Source: Pseudomonas sp. NFACC02 (GTDB lineage: Bacteria; Pseudomonadota; Gammaproteobacteria; Pseudomonadales; Pseudomonadaceae). From it: a DNA stretch of 64,000 nt. Where the stretch lies: positions 1 to 64,000 of the forward strand of contig NZ_FOEO01000010.1 in the NCBI RefSeq assembly GCF_900110765.1, written 5' to 3'. The notes under the pieces were generated by a model. That model was not told the DNA's origin. It saw only the letters and a program-made list of their open reading frames with translations, and did no database searches. Of this stretch, positions 56,638 to 64,000 are shown piece after piece; within the stretch, counting starts at the first letter, position 1, and every line of letters starts with the position of its first letter. The translations under genes and the position numbers were made by a program.

Positions 56638-57975
56638 TCAGCCCTCACTCTTATCCAGCGTCCGCAACTTCTGCGGCAAGCCCCACATCAACAGCCCCGC
56701 CGCGATCACGCTGGTGACGCCGATCACGTAGAGCGCGGGGGTGGTGCTGCCGGTGATGTCTTTGATGTGCCCGACCATCACGGGGCTGACGATGCCGCCG
56801 AACTGACCGAGGGTGTTGATCAGGGCGATGCCGCCTGCGGCACCTGCGCCTGCACCGGCGAGGAGTTTGGGTGGCAGGGTCCAGAACGCGGGGATGGAGG
56901 CGACGATGCCGCCGCCGAGCATGGCCAGGGAGAGGATGAGCATGCTGGTGTGTTGGGCGAAGATGCCGGCACTGAAGAAGCCGATGGCGCCCAGGACCAC
57001 GAGGCCGCAGACGAATTTGCGTCGTTCGCCGCTGGCGTCGGAGAGGCGACCGACGACGACCATGCTGATGGCCCCGCAGATGTAGGGAATGGCGGTGAGC
57101 AAACCGATGATGACCGGGCTTTCGACGCCGGCGCTGCGGATCAGCTGCGGCGCCCAGAAGTTGAGGCCGTAGGACGCGACCTGGATCAGGAAGTAGATCA
57201 GGCCGAGCATCAGAAAGCCGGGCATTTTCAGGGCGGTGAGCAGCGAGCCGCCATGTTTGTTGGGCTCGTGCTGAGCGATGCGACTGGACAGGTAGGTCTT
57301 CTCGTCATCGGTCAGCCAGTGGGCGTCGGCGACGCGGTCTTTGAGCAGTTTGAGAACGGCGAAGCCCAGTGCGACGCACGGCAGGCCGCCGAGCAGGAAC
57401 AGCCAGTGCCAGCCGCGCATGTGCATCACGCCGTCCATGCCGCCGAGCACCAGGCCGGAGATCGGCGCGCCGAGCAACCCTGCGAAAGCCGAGGCCAGGA
57501 ACAGGGTGGAGGTGATACGACCGCGGTAGGTCTGCGGGAACCAGAGCGTCAGGTAGAACAGCACGCCCGGTGCGAAACCGGCTTCCATGGCGCCGATGAT
57601 GAAGCGCAGCACGTAGAACTGCCATTCGGCGGTGACGAAGACCATGAGCGCCGTGGCGACGCCCCAGGAAATCATGATGCGGGCGATCCAGCGGCGTGCG
57701 CCGACCTTGTACAGCATGATGTTGCTCGGCACTTCGAACAGCACATAACCGATCACGAACAGGCTCGCGCCCAGGCCGTAAGCGGTGTCGCTCAGGCTCA
57801 GGTCGGCTTGCAGCTGAAACTTGGCAAAACTGATGTTGATGCGGTCGAAAAACGCAAACAGGTAGCAGACCATGATCAGCGGCATCAGGCGCCACGCGAC
57901 TTTGCGGATCAGCGCCTTTTCAGCGCTTACAACCTCGGCGAGGCTGCTGTTCGGGGTCAGAACAGAGATTGTCAT
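56638..57975 (-). CDS. MFS transporter, anion:cation symporter family
   Basis: This 445-aa inner-membrane carrier has about 12 helices. It opens with KVAWRLMPLIMVCYLFAFFD then RINISFAKFQLQADLSLSD, the signature of the ACS family that takes up organic anions such as tartrate, galactonate and phthalate. GGAG precedes the ATG at 57975; the frame is open further upstream but has no better start. It lies 105 bp after the lyase gene on the same strand and is very likely the uptake step of the CoA-transferase/lyase pathway. Confidence 0.88.
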   Translation of the reverse strand: MTISVLTPNSSLAEVVSAEKALIRKVAWRLMPLIMVCYLFAFFDRINISFAKFQLQADLSLSDTAYGLGASLFVIGYVLFEVPSNIMLYKVGARRWIARIMISWGVATALMVFVTAEWQFYVLRFIIGAMEAGFAPGVLFYLTLWFPQTYRGRITSTLFLASAFAGLLGAPISGLVLGGMDGVMHMRGWHWLFLLGGLPCVALGFAVLKLLKDRVADAHWLTDDEKTYLSSRIAQHEPNKHGGSLLTALKMPGFLMLGLIYFLIQVASYGLNFWAPQLIRSAGVESPVIIGLLTAIPYICGAISMVVVGRLSDASGERRKFVCGLVVLGAIGFFSAGIFAQHTSMLILSLAMLGGGIVASIPAFWTLPPKLLAGAGAGAAGGIALINTLGQFGGIVSPVMVGHIKDITGSTTPALYVIGVTSVIAAGLLMWGLPQKLRTLDKSEG

Positions 57976-58080
57976 TGCGGTTACTCCAGTGGGACTTCCC
58001 AGGGGGAGCCCTATTGTTTTTGTTGTCTGGACGAACATCCGCGAGCGGTGTGTTCGTACGGGGTTGCGGCGTTTCGGAAT

Positions 58081-59019
58081 TCAGGTCGGCAGGTTCTCCG
58101 GCGCGGGATGCAGGTCGCAGTTGCGGCCGGCCTTGGCCACTTGCCCCGGCATGTCATGGCCGAGCAGCGCGGGCAGGCGACGAGACATCGCGAGCAAGTG
58201 CGGCAGGTCGATGCCGGTGTCGATGCCCATTTCTTCGCACATGTTCACCAGATCTTCGGTGCAGATGTTGCCCGATGCACCCGGTGCGAACGGGCATCCA
58301 CCCAGCCCGCCGAGCGAGGCATCGAAGCGCCGCGCGCCTGCTTCGTAGGCCGCCAGTACGTTGCTCAGGCCCAGGCCACGGGTGTTGTGAAAGTGCAGGG
58401 TCAAGGCCGATGCGGGAATGCGGGTCAGCACGCGCTGCACCAGTCGGTGGACCTGGCGCGGGTTGGCCATGCCGGTGGTGTCGGCAAGGGAAATGCCCTG
58501 CATGCCCAGTTCGAGATACGCGTCGACGATCTGCAACACGCGGTCTTCATCGATCTTGCCTTCGAACGGGCAGCCGAACGTGGTGGCGATGGAGCCATTG
58601 AGAGAAACCGGGTGGCCAGCGGCGAACGACACCACATCGGCAAAGGCGGTCAGCGACTGCTCGCAACGCATGCGCATGTTCGCCAGGTTGTGGGTCTGAC
58701 TGGCGGACATCACCAGGTTCAGCTCATCGGCACCGGCGTCAATCGCACGTTGCGCGCCGCGCAGGTTGGGGATCAGGGCGACGTAGATCACGCCCGGATG
58801 GCGCTTGATGCCACGGAACACGTCGTCGCCGTCGCGCAGTGCCGGAATCGCCTTGGGGGAAACAAAAGAGCCGGCTTCGATACGGCTGAAACCGGCGAGA
58901 GAAAGCTGGTCGATCAGCGCGATCTTGTCAGGCGTATCGACCCAGGTCGGCTCGATCTGCAGACCGTCGCGCGGCGAGACTTCCTGAACGATCAGGCGCT
59001 CGGAGAAATCGGTAATCAT
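58081..59019 (-). CDS. Hydroxymethylglutaryl-CoA lyase-like enzyme
   Basis: This 312-aa member of the HMG-CoA lyase / DRE-TIM superfamily has VQEVSPRDGLQIE (catalytic Arg/Asp), LHFHNTRGLGLSNV and the loop GLGGCPFAPGASGN with the active-site cysteine. It should split a 3-hydroxy-3-methyl-dicarboxyl-CoA (HMG-CoA to acetoacetate plus acetyl-CoA, or citramalyl-CoA-like) in the cytosol. The start overlaps the CoA-transferase stop as ATGA, so the pair works together. The leucine-degradation LiuE is a different context with biotin carboxylase genes, which are absent here. Confidence 0.9.
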   Translation of the reverse strand: MITDFSERLIVQEVSPRDGLQIEPTWVDTPDKIALIDQLSLAGFSRIEAGSFVSPKAIPALRDGDDVFRGIKRHPGVIYVALIPNLRGAQRAIDAGADELNLVMSASQTHNLANMRMRCEQSLTAFADVVSFAAGHPVSLNGSIATTFGCPFEGKIDEDRVLQIVDAYLELGMQGISLADTTGMANPRQVHRLVQRVLTRIPASALTLHFHNTRGLGLSNVLAAYEAGARRFDASLGGLGGCPFAPGASGNICTEDLVNMCEEMGIDTGIDLPHLLAMSRRLPALLGHDMPGQVAKAGRNCDLHPAPENLPT

Positions 59020-60209
59020 TGCACCACCCCATTCGTTTTGAGTTGCGCGATATCGGCGGCGGTCATGCCCAGATCGCCGAGGACGCTGTCGGTGTGCTGC
59101 CCCAGCGCAGGCCCTTGCCAGCTCACCGAGCCAGGTGTTTCGGACAGCTTGGGGACGATGCCGGGCATTTTGACGTGCGTGCCGCCCGGCAACTGGGCGT
59201 CGAGAATCATCTCGCGCGCCTGGTAATGAGGATCCGCCACGATGTCGGCAACGTTGTAGATGCGGCCCGCGGGCACTTCGGCCTGCTCCAGCGCCTGCAA
59301 CACGTCGTTGATCGGCAGACTGGACGTCCAGGCGCTGATCGCGGCATCGAGCATTTCGCTCTGTGCAGCCCGGCCGTCGTTAAACGCAAACTCGGGCGCC
59401 TCACCCAGATCAGGACGGCCGATGGCTTGCATCAGGCGCTTGAAAATCGGGTCGCTGTTGCCGGCGATCACCACGTACGCGCCATCGGCGGTCGGGTAGG
59501 TGTTGGACGGCGCGATGCCGGGCAAGGCGCCACCGCTGCGCTCACGCACATGGCCGAGCATGTCGTACTCGGGCACCAGGCTTTCCATGAGGTTGAAGAC
59601 GCTCTCGACCAACGACACGTCGACGATCTGCCCGTCGCCTTGCCCGGTTTTTACGCGCAGCAAGGACATCAGCGCGCCCATCACGGCGTGCATGGAGGCC
59701 AGCGAGTCACCGAGGCTGACGCCGACGCGTGCAGGCGGAGAACCCGGCGTGCCGGTGGTGTAACGAATGCCGCCCATGGCCTCGCCGATGGCGCCGAACC
59801 CTGGTCGATCTCGATAAGGACCGGACTGACCGTATCCGGAAATGCGCACCAGCGTGAGTTTGGGGTTCAGGGCGTGCAGAACGTCCCAGCCCAGGCCGAG
59901 TTTTTCCAGCGCGCCGGGGCGCAGGTTTTCAATCAGCACGTCGGCGCTTTCAGCCAGACGTTTGACGATCTCGATGCCTTCGGGGGATTTGAGGTTCAGC
60001 GAAAGGGATTTCTTGTTGCGAGATTGCAGGTACCACCACAGCGACGTGCCCTCGTGCAGCTTTCGCCATTTACGAAGAGGGTCGCCCTGCCCCATCGATT
60101 CGATCTTGATCACCTCGGCGCCGAACTCGCCCATCAGGCGTGCGGCGAAGGGCGCTGCGATCAGTGTGCCGATTTCAATCACGCGCACACCGTTCAGGGG
60201 GCCTGTCAT
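59016..60209 (-). CDS. Class III CoA-transferase (CaiB/BaiF family)
   Basis: This 397-aa enzyme moves CoA between carboxylic acids. It begins GPLNGVRVIEIGTLIAAPFA, has RNKKSLSLNLKSPEGIEI, and places the catalytic Asp at about 169 (VSLGDSLASM). It most resembles the succinyl-CoA:dicarboxylate branch (mammalian SUGCT type), which can activate glutarate, 3-hydroxy-3-methylglutarate or itaconate. Coupled to the lyase gene, it would make the substrate of that enzyme. The acceptor acid is inferred only. Confidence 0.88.
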   Translation of the reverse strand: MTGPLNGVRVIEIGTLIAAPFAARLMGEFGAEVIKIESMGQGDPLRKWRKLHEGTSLWWYLQSRNKKSLSLNLKSPEGIEIVKRLAESADVLIENLRPGALEKLGLGWDVLHALNPKLTLVRISGYGQSGPYRDRPGFGAIGEAMGGIRYTTGTPGSPPARVGVSLGDSLASMHAVMGALMSLLRVKTGQGDGQIVDVSLVESVFNLMESLVPEYDMLGHVRERSGGALPGIAPSNTYPTADGAYVVIAGNSDPIFKRLMQAIGRPDLGEAPEFAFNDGRAAQSEMLDAAISAWTSSLPINDVLQALEQAEVPAGRIYNVADIVADPHYQAREMILDAQLPGGTHVKMPGIVPKLSETPGSVSWQGPALGQHTDSVLGDLGMTAADIAQLKTNGVVQ

Positions 60210-60317
60210 AGCGGATACCTCAAGTGTTTCTTGGAATTTGCGTCCAAGACTAGAGGACCCGCGTCCGGCAAATCCAACCGTATGTTGGCAAGTAGTGTTC
60301 GCGAAACGCGAACGCTC

Positions 60318-61229
60318 TTATTGAAGGTGTCTGCGCAGGTGGTCGAAGAGCAACAGGCTGACCGGCGACAGGGCCGTTGTGTCGCGCACGACCAGTATCA
60401 AGGTGCGCTGTGCCCATGAATCGCTCAATGAAACGGCTGTGAGCCCTAACGGCGAGCCCAGCAATTCGAAGGCTTTACGTGGCAGTACACCAATGCCCAT
60501 GTTCGCCTGAATCATCCGGCACATGGCGTCGAAACCCGGCACGTGAATCCGCACGCGCAGCGGTATGCCGTGGGATCGGGCGGCGGTGTGGGTACGCATG
60601 TTGATGGAACTGGCCGCGTGCAGGCCGATATGGTCGCTGCCCAGCGTGTCCTCGAACGCCACGTGATCCCGCCCGGCCAGCGGATGATCGGGACGCATCA
60701 CCACGACCAGCTCGTCGCGACGATAAGGCACGCTGTACAGGCCCTGGACGTCGGTGTCTTCCGAGCAGATGCCGATGTCGGCGACGCCATCGATCAGGCC
60801 CTGCACCACGCCCGCGCTGGGCCGTTCCTCGAGGTCGACCTTTACCCGTTCGTGGTCGGAGGTGAACTCGTGAAGGTCTTCGGGAAGGAACTGAATGATC
60901 GCCGAGAGGTTAGCGAGCATGCGCACGTATCCGCGCATGCCTTGCAGGTGCTCGTCGAGTTCGAGGCCCATTTTTTCCAGGTCGAACAACATGCGACGAG
61001 CGTGATGCAGCAGTGTTTCACCCGCGGCGGTCAGCACCATGCCTTTTGCGTTGCGCACGAACAGGCCGATGCCCAGCACTTCCTCCAGCTCCATCAACCG
61101 CTTGCTTGCCGCCGACGTTGCGATGGCTTCACGGGCGGCCGCGCGGGTCAGGGTGCCTTCTTCGTAGACCGCGACGAACAGCTTGAGGGTGATCAGATCA
61201 AGGCGGCGAATGAGGTTTTTGTGCAGCAT
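60318..61229 (-). CDS. LysR-family transcriptional regulator
   Basis: This 303-aa regulator has an N-terminal winged HTH (DLITLKLFVAVYEEGTLTRA then AAREAIATSAASKRLMELEE). A type 2 periplasmic-binding-like effector domain follows (VKVDLEERPSAGVVQGLIDG). It lies just upstream of the CoA-transferase gene on the same strand (108-bp gap), so it probably controls that operon, although many LysR genes are divergent from their targets. The effector is likely the transported acid or its CoA ester. Confidence 0.88.
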   Translation of the reverse strand: MLHKNLIRRLDLITLKLFVAVYEEGTLTRAAAREAIATSAASKRLMELEEVLGIGLFVRNAKGMVLTAAGETLLHHARRMLFDLEKMGLELDEHLQGMRGYVRMLANLSAIIQFLPEDLHEFTSDHERVKVDLEERPSAGVVQGLIDGVADIGICSEDTDVQGLYSVPYRRDELVVVMRPDHPLAGRDHVAFEDTLGSDHIGLHAASSINMRTHTAARSHGIPLRVRIHVPGFDAMCRMIQANMGIGVLPRKAFELLGSPLGLTAVSLSDSWAQRTLILVVRDTTALSPVSLLLFDHLRRHLQ

Positions 61230-61478
61230 GGAATGATCTCAGCGACTGAGCGTGGGCAAGAATACACGCAAACCGACCCGTGAACGTCCGTCTGCTGGTT
61301 TGTCCAATGGCTGCACGACGCAGGTTAGCGCCTCGTCCGGCCGCGTTCAGATGGAGAAACAGCCAGCCCCCTCCCCGATCCCGTCGCCTTCGAGTAACGT
61401 ATAGCGATGTCCGACGGACCATCGCCTCCTCATCAGGCGACAGAGACCCGCAACCGAAACACGATAGAAGGCCCCACC

Positions 61479-61799
61479 GTGCACAATGTCCGCTTGATCA
61501 AATACGTCTGGACCCATCAAACCCCCGAAATTTCATCGGAGTGGTCGAAGTTTCTGCTTGAAGTCGAGCTACCGTTCGTCCCTTTTCACGGCTTGAACAT
61601 CCAGCTCCCCGATCAGCGCGCCTGGCGCATCCGTGACGTTGAATGGAACGTGGAAGAGCAGACCTTCCGTTGCCACATCGAGGATCAGTTCATGAACCTG
61701 CTGGATGTTGACGACTCGTACGAAGACTGGATCGATACGCTGCTCGAATGCGGCTGGGAACTGAGCGGGCGCTACACCAATGAGCACAACAACACCTGA
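61479..61799 (+). CDS. Hypothetical protein, about 106 aa
   Basis: This small soluble acidic protein is not recognised. The translation VRLIKYVWTHQTPEISSEWS then KFLLEVELPFVPFHGLNIQL is regular and well folded in style, with aromatic residues and an acidic middle (DVDDSYEDWIDTLLECGWEL). GTG at 61479 is preceded by AGAAGG 7 bp upstream; an ATG at 61407 in the same frame gives a longer form with a proline/polar head. It is divergent from the LysR gene. I see no link to its neighbours. Confidence 0.7.
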   Translation: MHNVRLIKYVWTHQTPEISSEWSKFLLEVELPFVPFHGLNIQLPDQRAWRIRDVEWNVEEQTFRCHIEDQFMNLLDVDDSYEDWIDTLLECGWELSGRYTNEHNNT

Positions 61800-61948
61800 T
61801 TCAAGGGTTTTGTTGATTGAGGATTTCAGGGAAGCAAGCAGGATGCTGTACCTTCTCCCGCAACATCGCGAACGGCTCCCAGACTGATTGATGAGCCAGA
61901 CCAGAGGCTTGCGCTGACAGGCCCTGTATTACCTTGAGCATTACTGCC

Positions 61949-62698
61949 ATGAAATGGATTTCCGGTTTGACCTGTTGCGCGATTGTCGCGTGCTGCGCGT
62001 GGGCGTCCGCCACGTTTGCGGCAACGACCGTCGATTTTTACTTCCCCGAAGCACCACCGCTGACGATGGCCAATCAGGGTGACGAGCATGGCATCGTGGG
62101 CGACATCGCACTCAAGGCGATCGCGCTGGCCGGGTATTCACCCAACATCGTTTCCCCACCCTGGCCCCGCGCGCAACGGGAGGTCTCCACCGGCAAGAAC
62201 ATGCTGATCGCACCGCTGAGCCGCACGCAGAGTCGGGAAGACAATTTCACCTGGATTGCTCCGGTGATGACGATGGACCGCACGTTTTTCAGCCTGGATC
62301 AGCGCGTTGAAAGCTTCGATGAGGCCAAAAAAACCTTCAAGCTGATCGCCGTAGGCATCGGCAGCGCGCAAGAGACGCGCCTGCGCGAGGAAGGCTTTCC
62401 GGCCTCCCAGATTTACCCGTTGAAAATTGGCGAAAACCCGGCGCAGATGCTGCTCAAAGGCCGCGTCGATGCCTGGTTCAACGGCGTGCCGGAGACGCGA
62501 TACATCTGGAAGCAGCTCAGTGACCGGCCACTGGTGATGAGTCGCGTAGTGATGACCGCCAATCTGTACCTGGCCTGCTCCAAAACCTGCGACCCCCACA
62601 TGGTCGATCGCCTGCAAGCCGCAATCGACACGCTTCAGGCAAACGGAACCGCGGACAAGGTCGAGGCAGGGTATTTGAAGGATTTACCGGAGTGGTGA
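61949..62698 (+). CDS. Periplasmic substrate-binding protein (SBP_bac_3 type), orphan
   Basis: This 249-aa protein has a signal peptide (ending near TFA, residue 23). Family 3 solute-binding features are YFPEAPPLTMANQGDEHGI, IALKAIALAGY and the last helix VDRLQAAIDTLQANGTADKV. It lacks an adjacent ABC transporter, like the protein at 29106. Two cysteines (ACSKTCDP) are near the C-terminus. The ligand is unknown and no regulatory site was identified. Confidence 0.78.
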   Translation: MKWISGLTCCAIVACCAWASATFAATTVDFYFPEAPPLTMANQGDEHGIVGDIALKAIALAGYSPNIVSPPWPRAQREVSTGKNMLIAPLSRTQSREDNFTWIAPVMTMDRTFFSLDQRVESFDEAKKTFKLIAVGIGSAQETRLREEGFPASQIYPLKIGENPAQMLLKGRVDAWFNGVPETRYIWKQLSDRPLVMSRVVMTANLYLACSKTCDPHMVDRLQAAIDTLQANGTADKVEAGYLKDLPEW

Positions 62699-62723
62699 AG
62701 CGGGCTTGTATGTGACCCACAAC

Positions 62724-62837
62724 CTGCAGGAGTGAGCCTGGTCTGGGCGGCATTCCGACGAATGCGGTGGGCCGGCAACATCAACGGTGAATGACCCACC
62801 GCATCGCGGCCCTCGTAACCTCGGACGGCTCCTACAG
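62724..62837. repeat. REP-like inverted repeat, family C
   Basis: CTGCAGGAGTGAGCCTGGTC with GCGGCATTCCGACGAATGCG at the left pairs loosely with the right arm CGCGGCCCTCGTAACCTCGG then ACGGCTCCTACAG. Confidence 0.7.
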
Positions 62838-62879
62838 TGACCGGGGTGAAGCACGAACGTGTATCCAGACCACAGACCC

Positions 62880-62949
62880 GTTGATGCACAAACCTGTGGC
62901 CAGACCTCAGATCTGTTGATGCACAAACCTATGGCCAGACCTCAGACCT
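62880..62949. repeat. Two tandem 35-bp repeats
   Basis: GTTGATGCACAAACCT, one variable base, TGGCCAGACCTCAGA, one variable base, CT occurs twice in direct tandem (62880-62914 and 62915-62949), with two mismatches. A partial third unit (CCAGACCACAGACCC) precedes it. Confidence 0.85.
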
Positions 62950-63046
62950 GTGGGAGCCGGCTTGCTGGCGAATGCGGTGGGTCAGCAACATCAAGGTGAC
63001 TGATACACCGCATTCGCGGCCCTCGTAACCTCGGACGGCTCCTACA
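62948..63046. repeat. REP-like inverted repeat, family C
   Basis: CCTGTGGGAGCCGGCTTGC and GCGAATGCGGTGG face CCGCATTCGCGGCCCTCGTA and ACCTCGGACGGCTCCTACA. With the tandem repeats it fills most of the gap 62699-63114; no gene is seen there. Confidence 0.75.
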
Positions 63047-63114
63047 AGGTTCGCCTTCATGCCTGGAGGCTTGTGCTGCACCTGCAGGGTCCTCGGTGTG
63101 TCGGGGGATTGCTT

Positions 63115-64000
63115 TCAGGGCAGCAAAATCACCTTGTCTGCGCCGCCCTGATTCACTTCGGCGTAACGCGCCGGGCCGTTTTCAATGGGCGATTCGATCA
63201 GGCCAGTCGGCAACGGGAGGGTGCCGTCGTCGAACAACTTGCCGAACTGTTCCAGCATTCGGGCACAGGCTTCGACGCCGTAGAGCAGGGAGTTGATGCC
63301 CACCACCGAGCCACCTTTGCGATAAAGCGCCAGTGCGGGTAATTGCACGTGGCCGTCGACCGGAGCGGCGATGATCGCGATGCGTCCGAAGGGCGCGAGG
63401 GCCTGAACCGAGGCGGGAAGCCAGAAGCCGGTGGTGTCGAAAATAACGTCCGCGCCGCCCGCAAATATGGCGTTGACCTGCCCCGCGAGTTCTTCAGCTT
63501 TGCCCAGCAGAATCGCCTGGAAACCCTGAGCCTGCAGTGCCTCGACCTGCTCCGGACGACGCACTGCCGCCAGTACCTGCGCGCCGCGCACCTTGGCCAG
63601 TGCGATCGCAGCGCTGCCGACCGCGCCGTTAGCCCCGATCACCACCAAACGTGTATTCGCATCGACGAGGCTGCGTTCAAGGGCGTCCCACGCCGTGGTG
63701 TAAGGCACGCCGAGGCTGGCGGCCTGCACGAAACTCAAGGATTTGGGCTTGAGCGCGACGCCTTTGGCCGAGAGGGTGATGTACCCGGCATGAGAGCCGT
63801 TGCGCGAGAAGCCGATCTGGTTGCCGGTGCCCCAGACCTCCTGGCCGACCAGCGCCTGCGGCCCTTCAACCACCACACCCGCGAAATCACGGCCTGGCAC
63901 GCGAGGCACCGTGGTGTACGGGAAACGCCCGAGCACGTTTTTGACATCGCTGGGGTTCAAGCCGGCGGCTTTGATCTGTACCAACACCTCACCTTCTGCG
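63115..64000 (-). CDS. Quinone oxidoreductase-like zinc-free MDR protein, 5' end cut by the window
   Basis: At least 295 residues of a medium-chain dehydrogenase/reductase are visible. VLVQIKAAGLNPSDVKN near the visible start, VPGRDFAGVV, and the NAD(P)H-binding GANGAVGSAAIALAKVRGAQ are the QOR family pattern. The cysteine ligands of zinc-dependent alcohol dehydrogenases are missing. The frame stays open beyond base 64000, so the true start is outside. It should reduce quinones or enones with NADPH in the cytosol. The substrate is unknown and no operon partner is visible. Confidence 0.85.
   Translation of the reverse strand, partial: AEGEVLVQIKAAGLNPSDVKNVLGRFPYTTVPRVPGRDFAGVVVEGPQALVGQEVWGTGNQIGFSRNGSHAGYITLSAKGVALKPKSLSFVQAASLGVPYTTAWDALERSLVDANTRLVVIGANGAVGSAAIALAKVRGAQVLAAVRRPEQVEALQAQGFQAILLGKAEELAGQVNAIFAGGADVIFDTTGFWLPASVQALAPFGRIAIIAAPVDGHVQLPALALYRKGGSVVGINSLLYGVEACARMLEQFGKLFDDGTLPLPTGLIESPIENGPARYAEVNQGGADKVILLP

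Noticed and set aside
56767..59226. Very long (819-codon) plus-strand frame
   Set aside because: It is the mirror of the MFS and lyase genes, whose motifs are clear on the minus strand; its own translation is low-complexity, rich in H, Q, D and G.
62880..62949. CRISPR array
   Set aside because: The two 35-bp repeats are directly adjacent with no spacers, and no cas gene is present.

Overview
The window is a chromosomal segment of a fluorescent-type Pseudomonas (P. syringae / P. fluorescens lineage). The evidence is the high-GC codon use, three families of Pseudomonas REP-like inverted repeats, and gene order that matches, from memory, two P. aeruginosa blocks: the spu polyamine cluster with a penicillin-acylase gene beside it, and the block trmL-secB-grx-gpmI-envC-ctpA-hisFAHB-asmA-mutY-yggX plus an amino-acid ABC transporter.

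Layout. 0.4-14.8 kb: an AHL-acylase-like gene, the polyamine operon spuABCDEFGH on the minus strand (gamma-glutamylation, transamination and ABC import of putrescine/spermidine), divergent spuI and a TetR regulator. 14.9-20.2 kb: a sulfonate ABC transporter (ssuACBF, with no ssuD or ssuE), the 1-Cys peroxiredoxin lsfA and an OprD-type porin. 20.2-21.2 kb: a 1-kb gene-free interval with a near-consensus sigma54 promoter and two candidate NtrC sites. 21.2-47.2 kb: core housekeeping genes, the histidine genes, an OFA-family transporter, asmA, mutY, tRNA-Phe, a b561-type cytochrome, a GABA permease, a basic/polar amino-acid ABC operon and a predicted methyltransferase. 47.5-56.1 kb: a low-GC accessory island behind tRNA-Thr(TGT). 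It carries a HEPN/Abi-like protein, an integrase remnant, a TOTE-type primase-helicase, a K+-channel-like protein and a three-gene DUF2335 membrane cassette. 56.1-64 kb: a structured leader before a small DUF3077/DUF6124-type gene, a catabolic operon (MFS transporter, HMG-CoA-lyase-like enzyme, class III CoA-transferase) with a LysR gene, a small unknown gene, a periplasmic binding protein, REP repeats and a truncated quinone-oxidoreductase gene at the right edge.

How the genes work together. The spu genes form one pathway: SpuD/SpuE capture polyamines, SpuFGH import them, SpuB/SpuI glutamylate them, SpuC transaminates and SpuA hydrolyses the gamma-glutamyl product. Strong hairpins lie between spuB/spuC, spuD/spuE and spuE/spuF. 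The 42.8-45.8 kb ABC operon has a similar hairpin right after its binding-protein gene. The most interesting parts are the tRNA-Thr island (candidate conflict/defence genes with no complete known system), the sigma54/NtrC-type regulatory interval, and the operon that could import and degrade free 3-hydroxy-3-methylglutarate or a related branched dicarboxylate.

Limits. All family calls come from reading sequence and from memory of families; no database search was made. No CRISPR array, rRNA gene or complete insertion sequence was seen.
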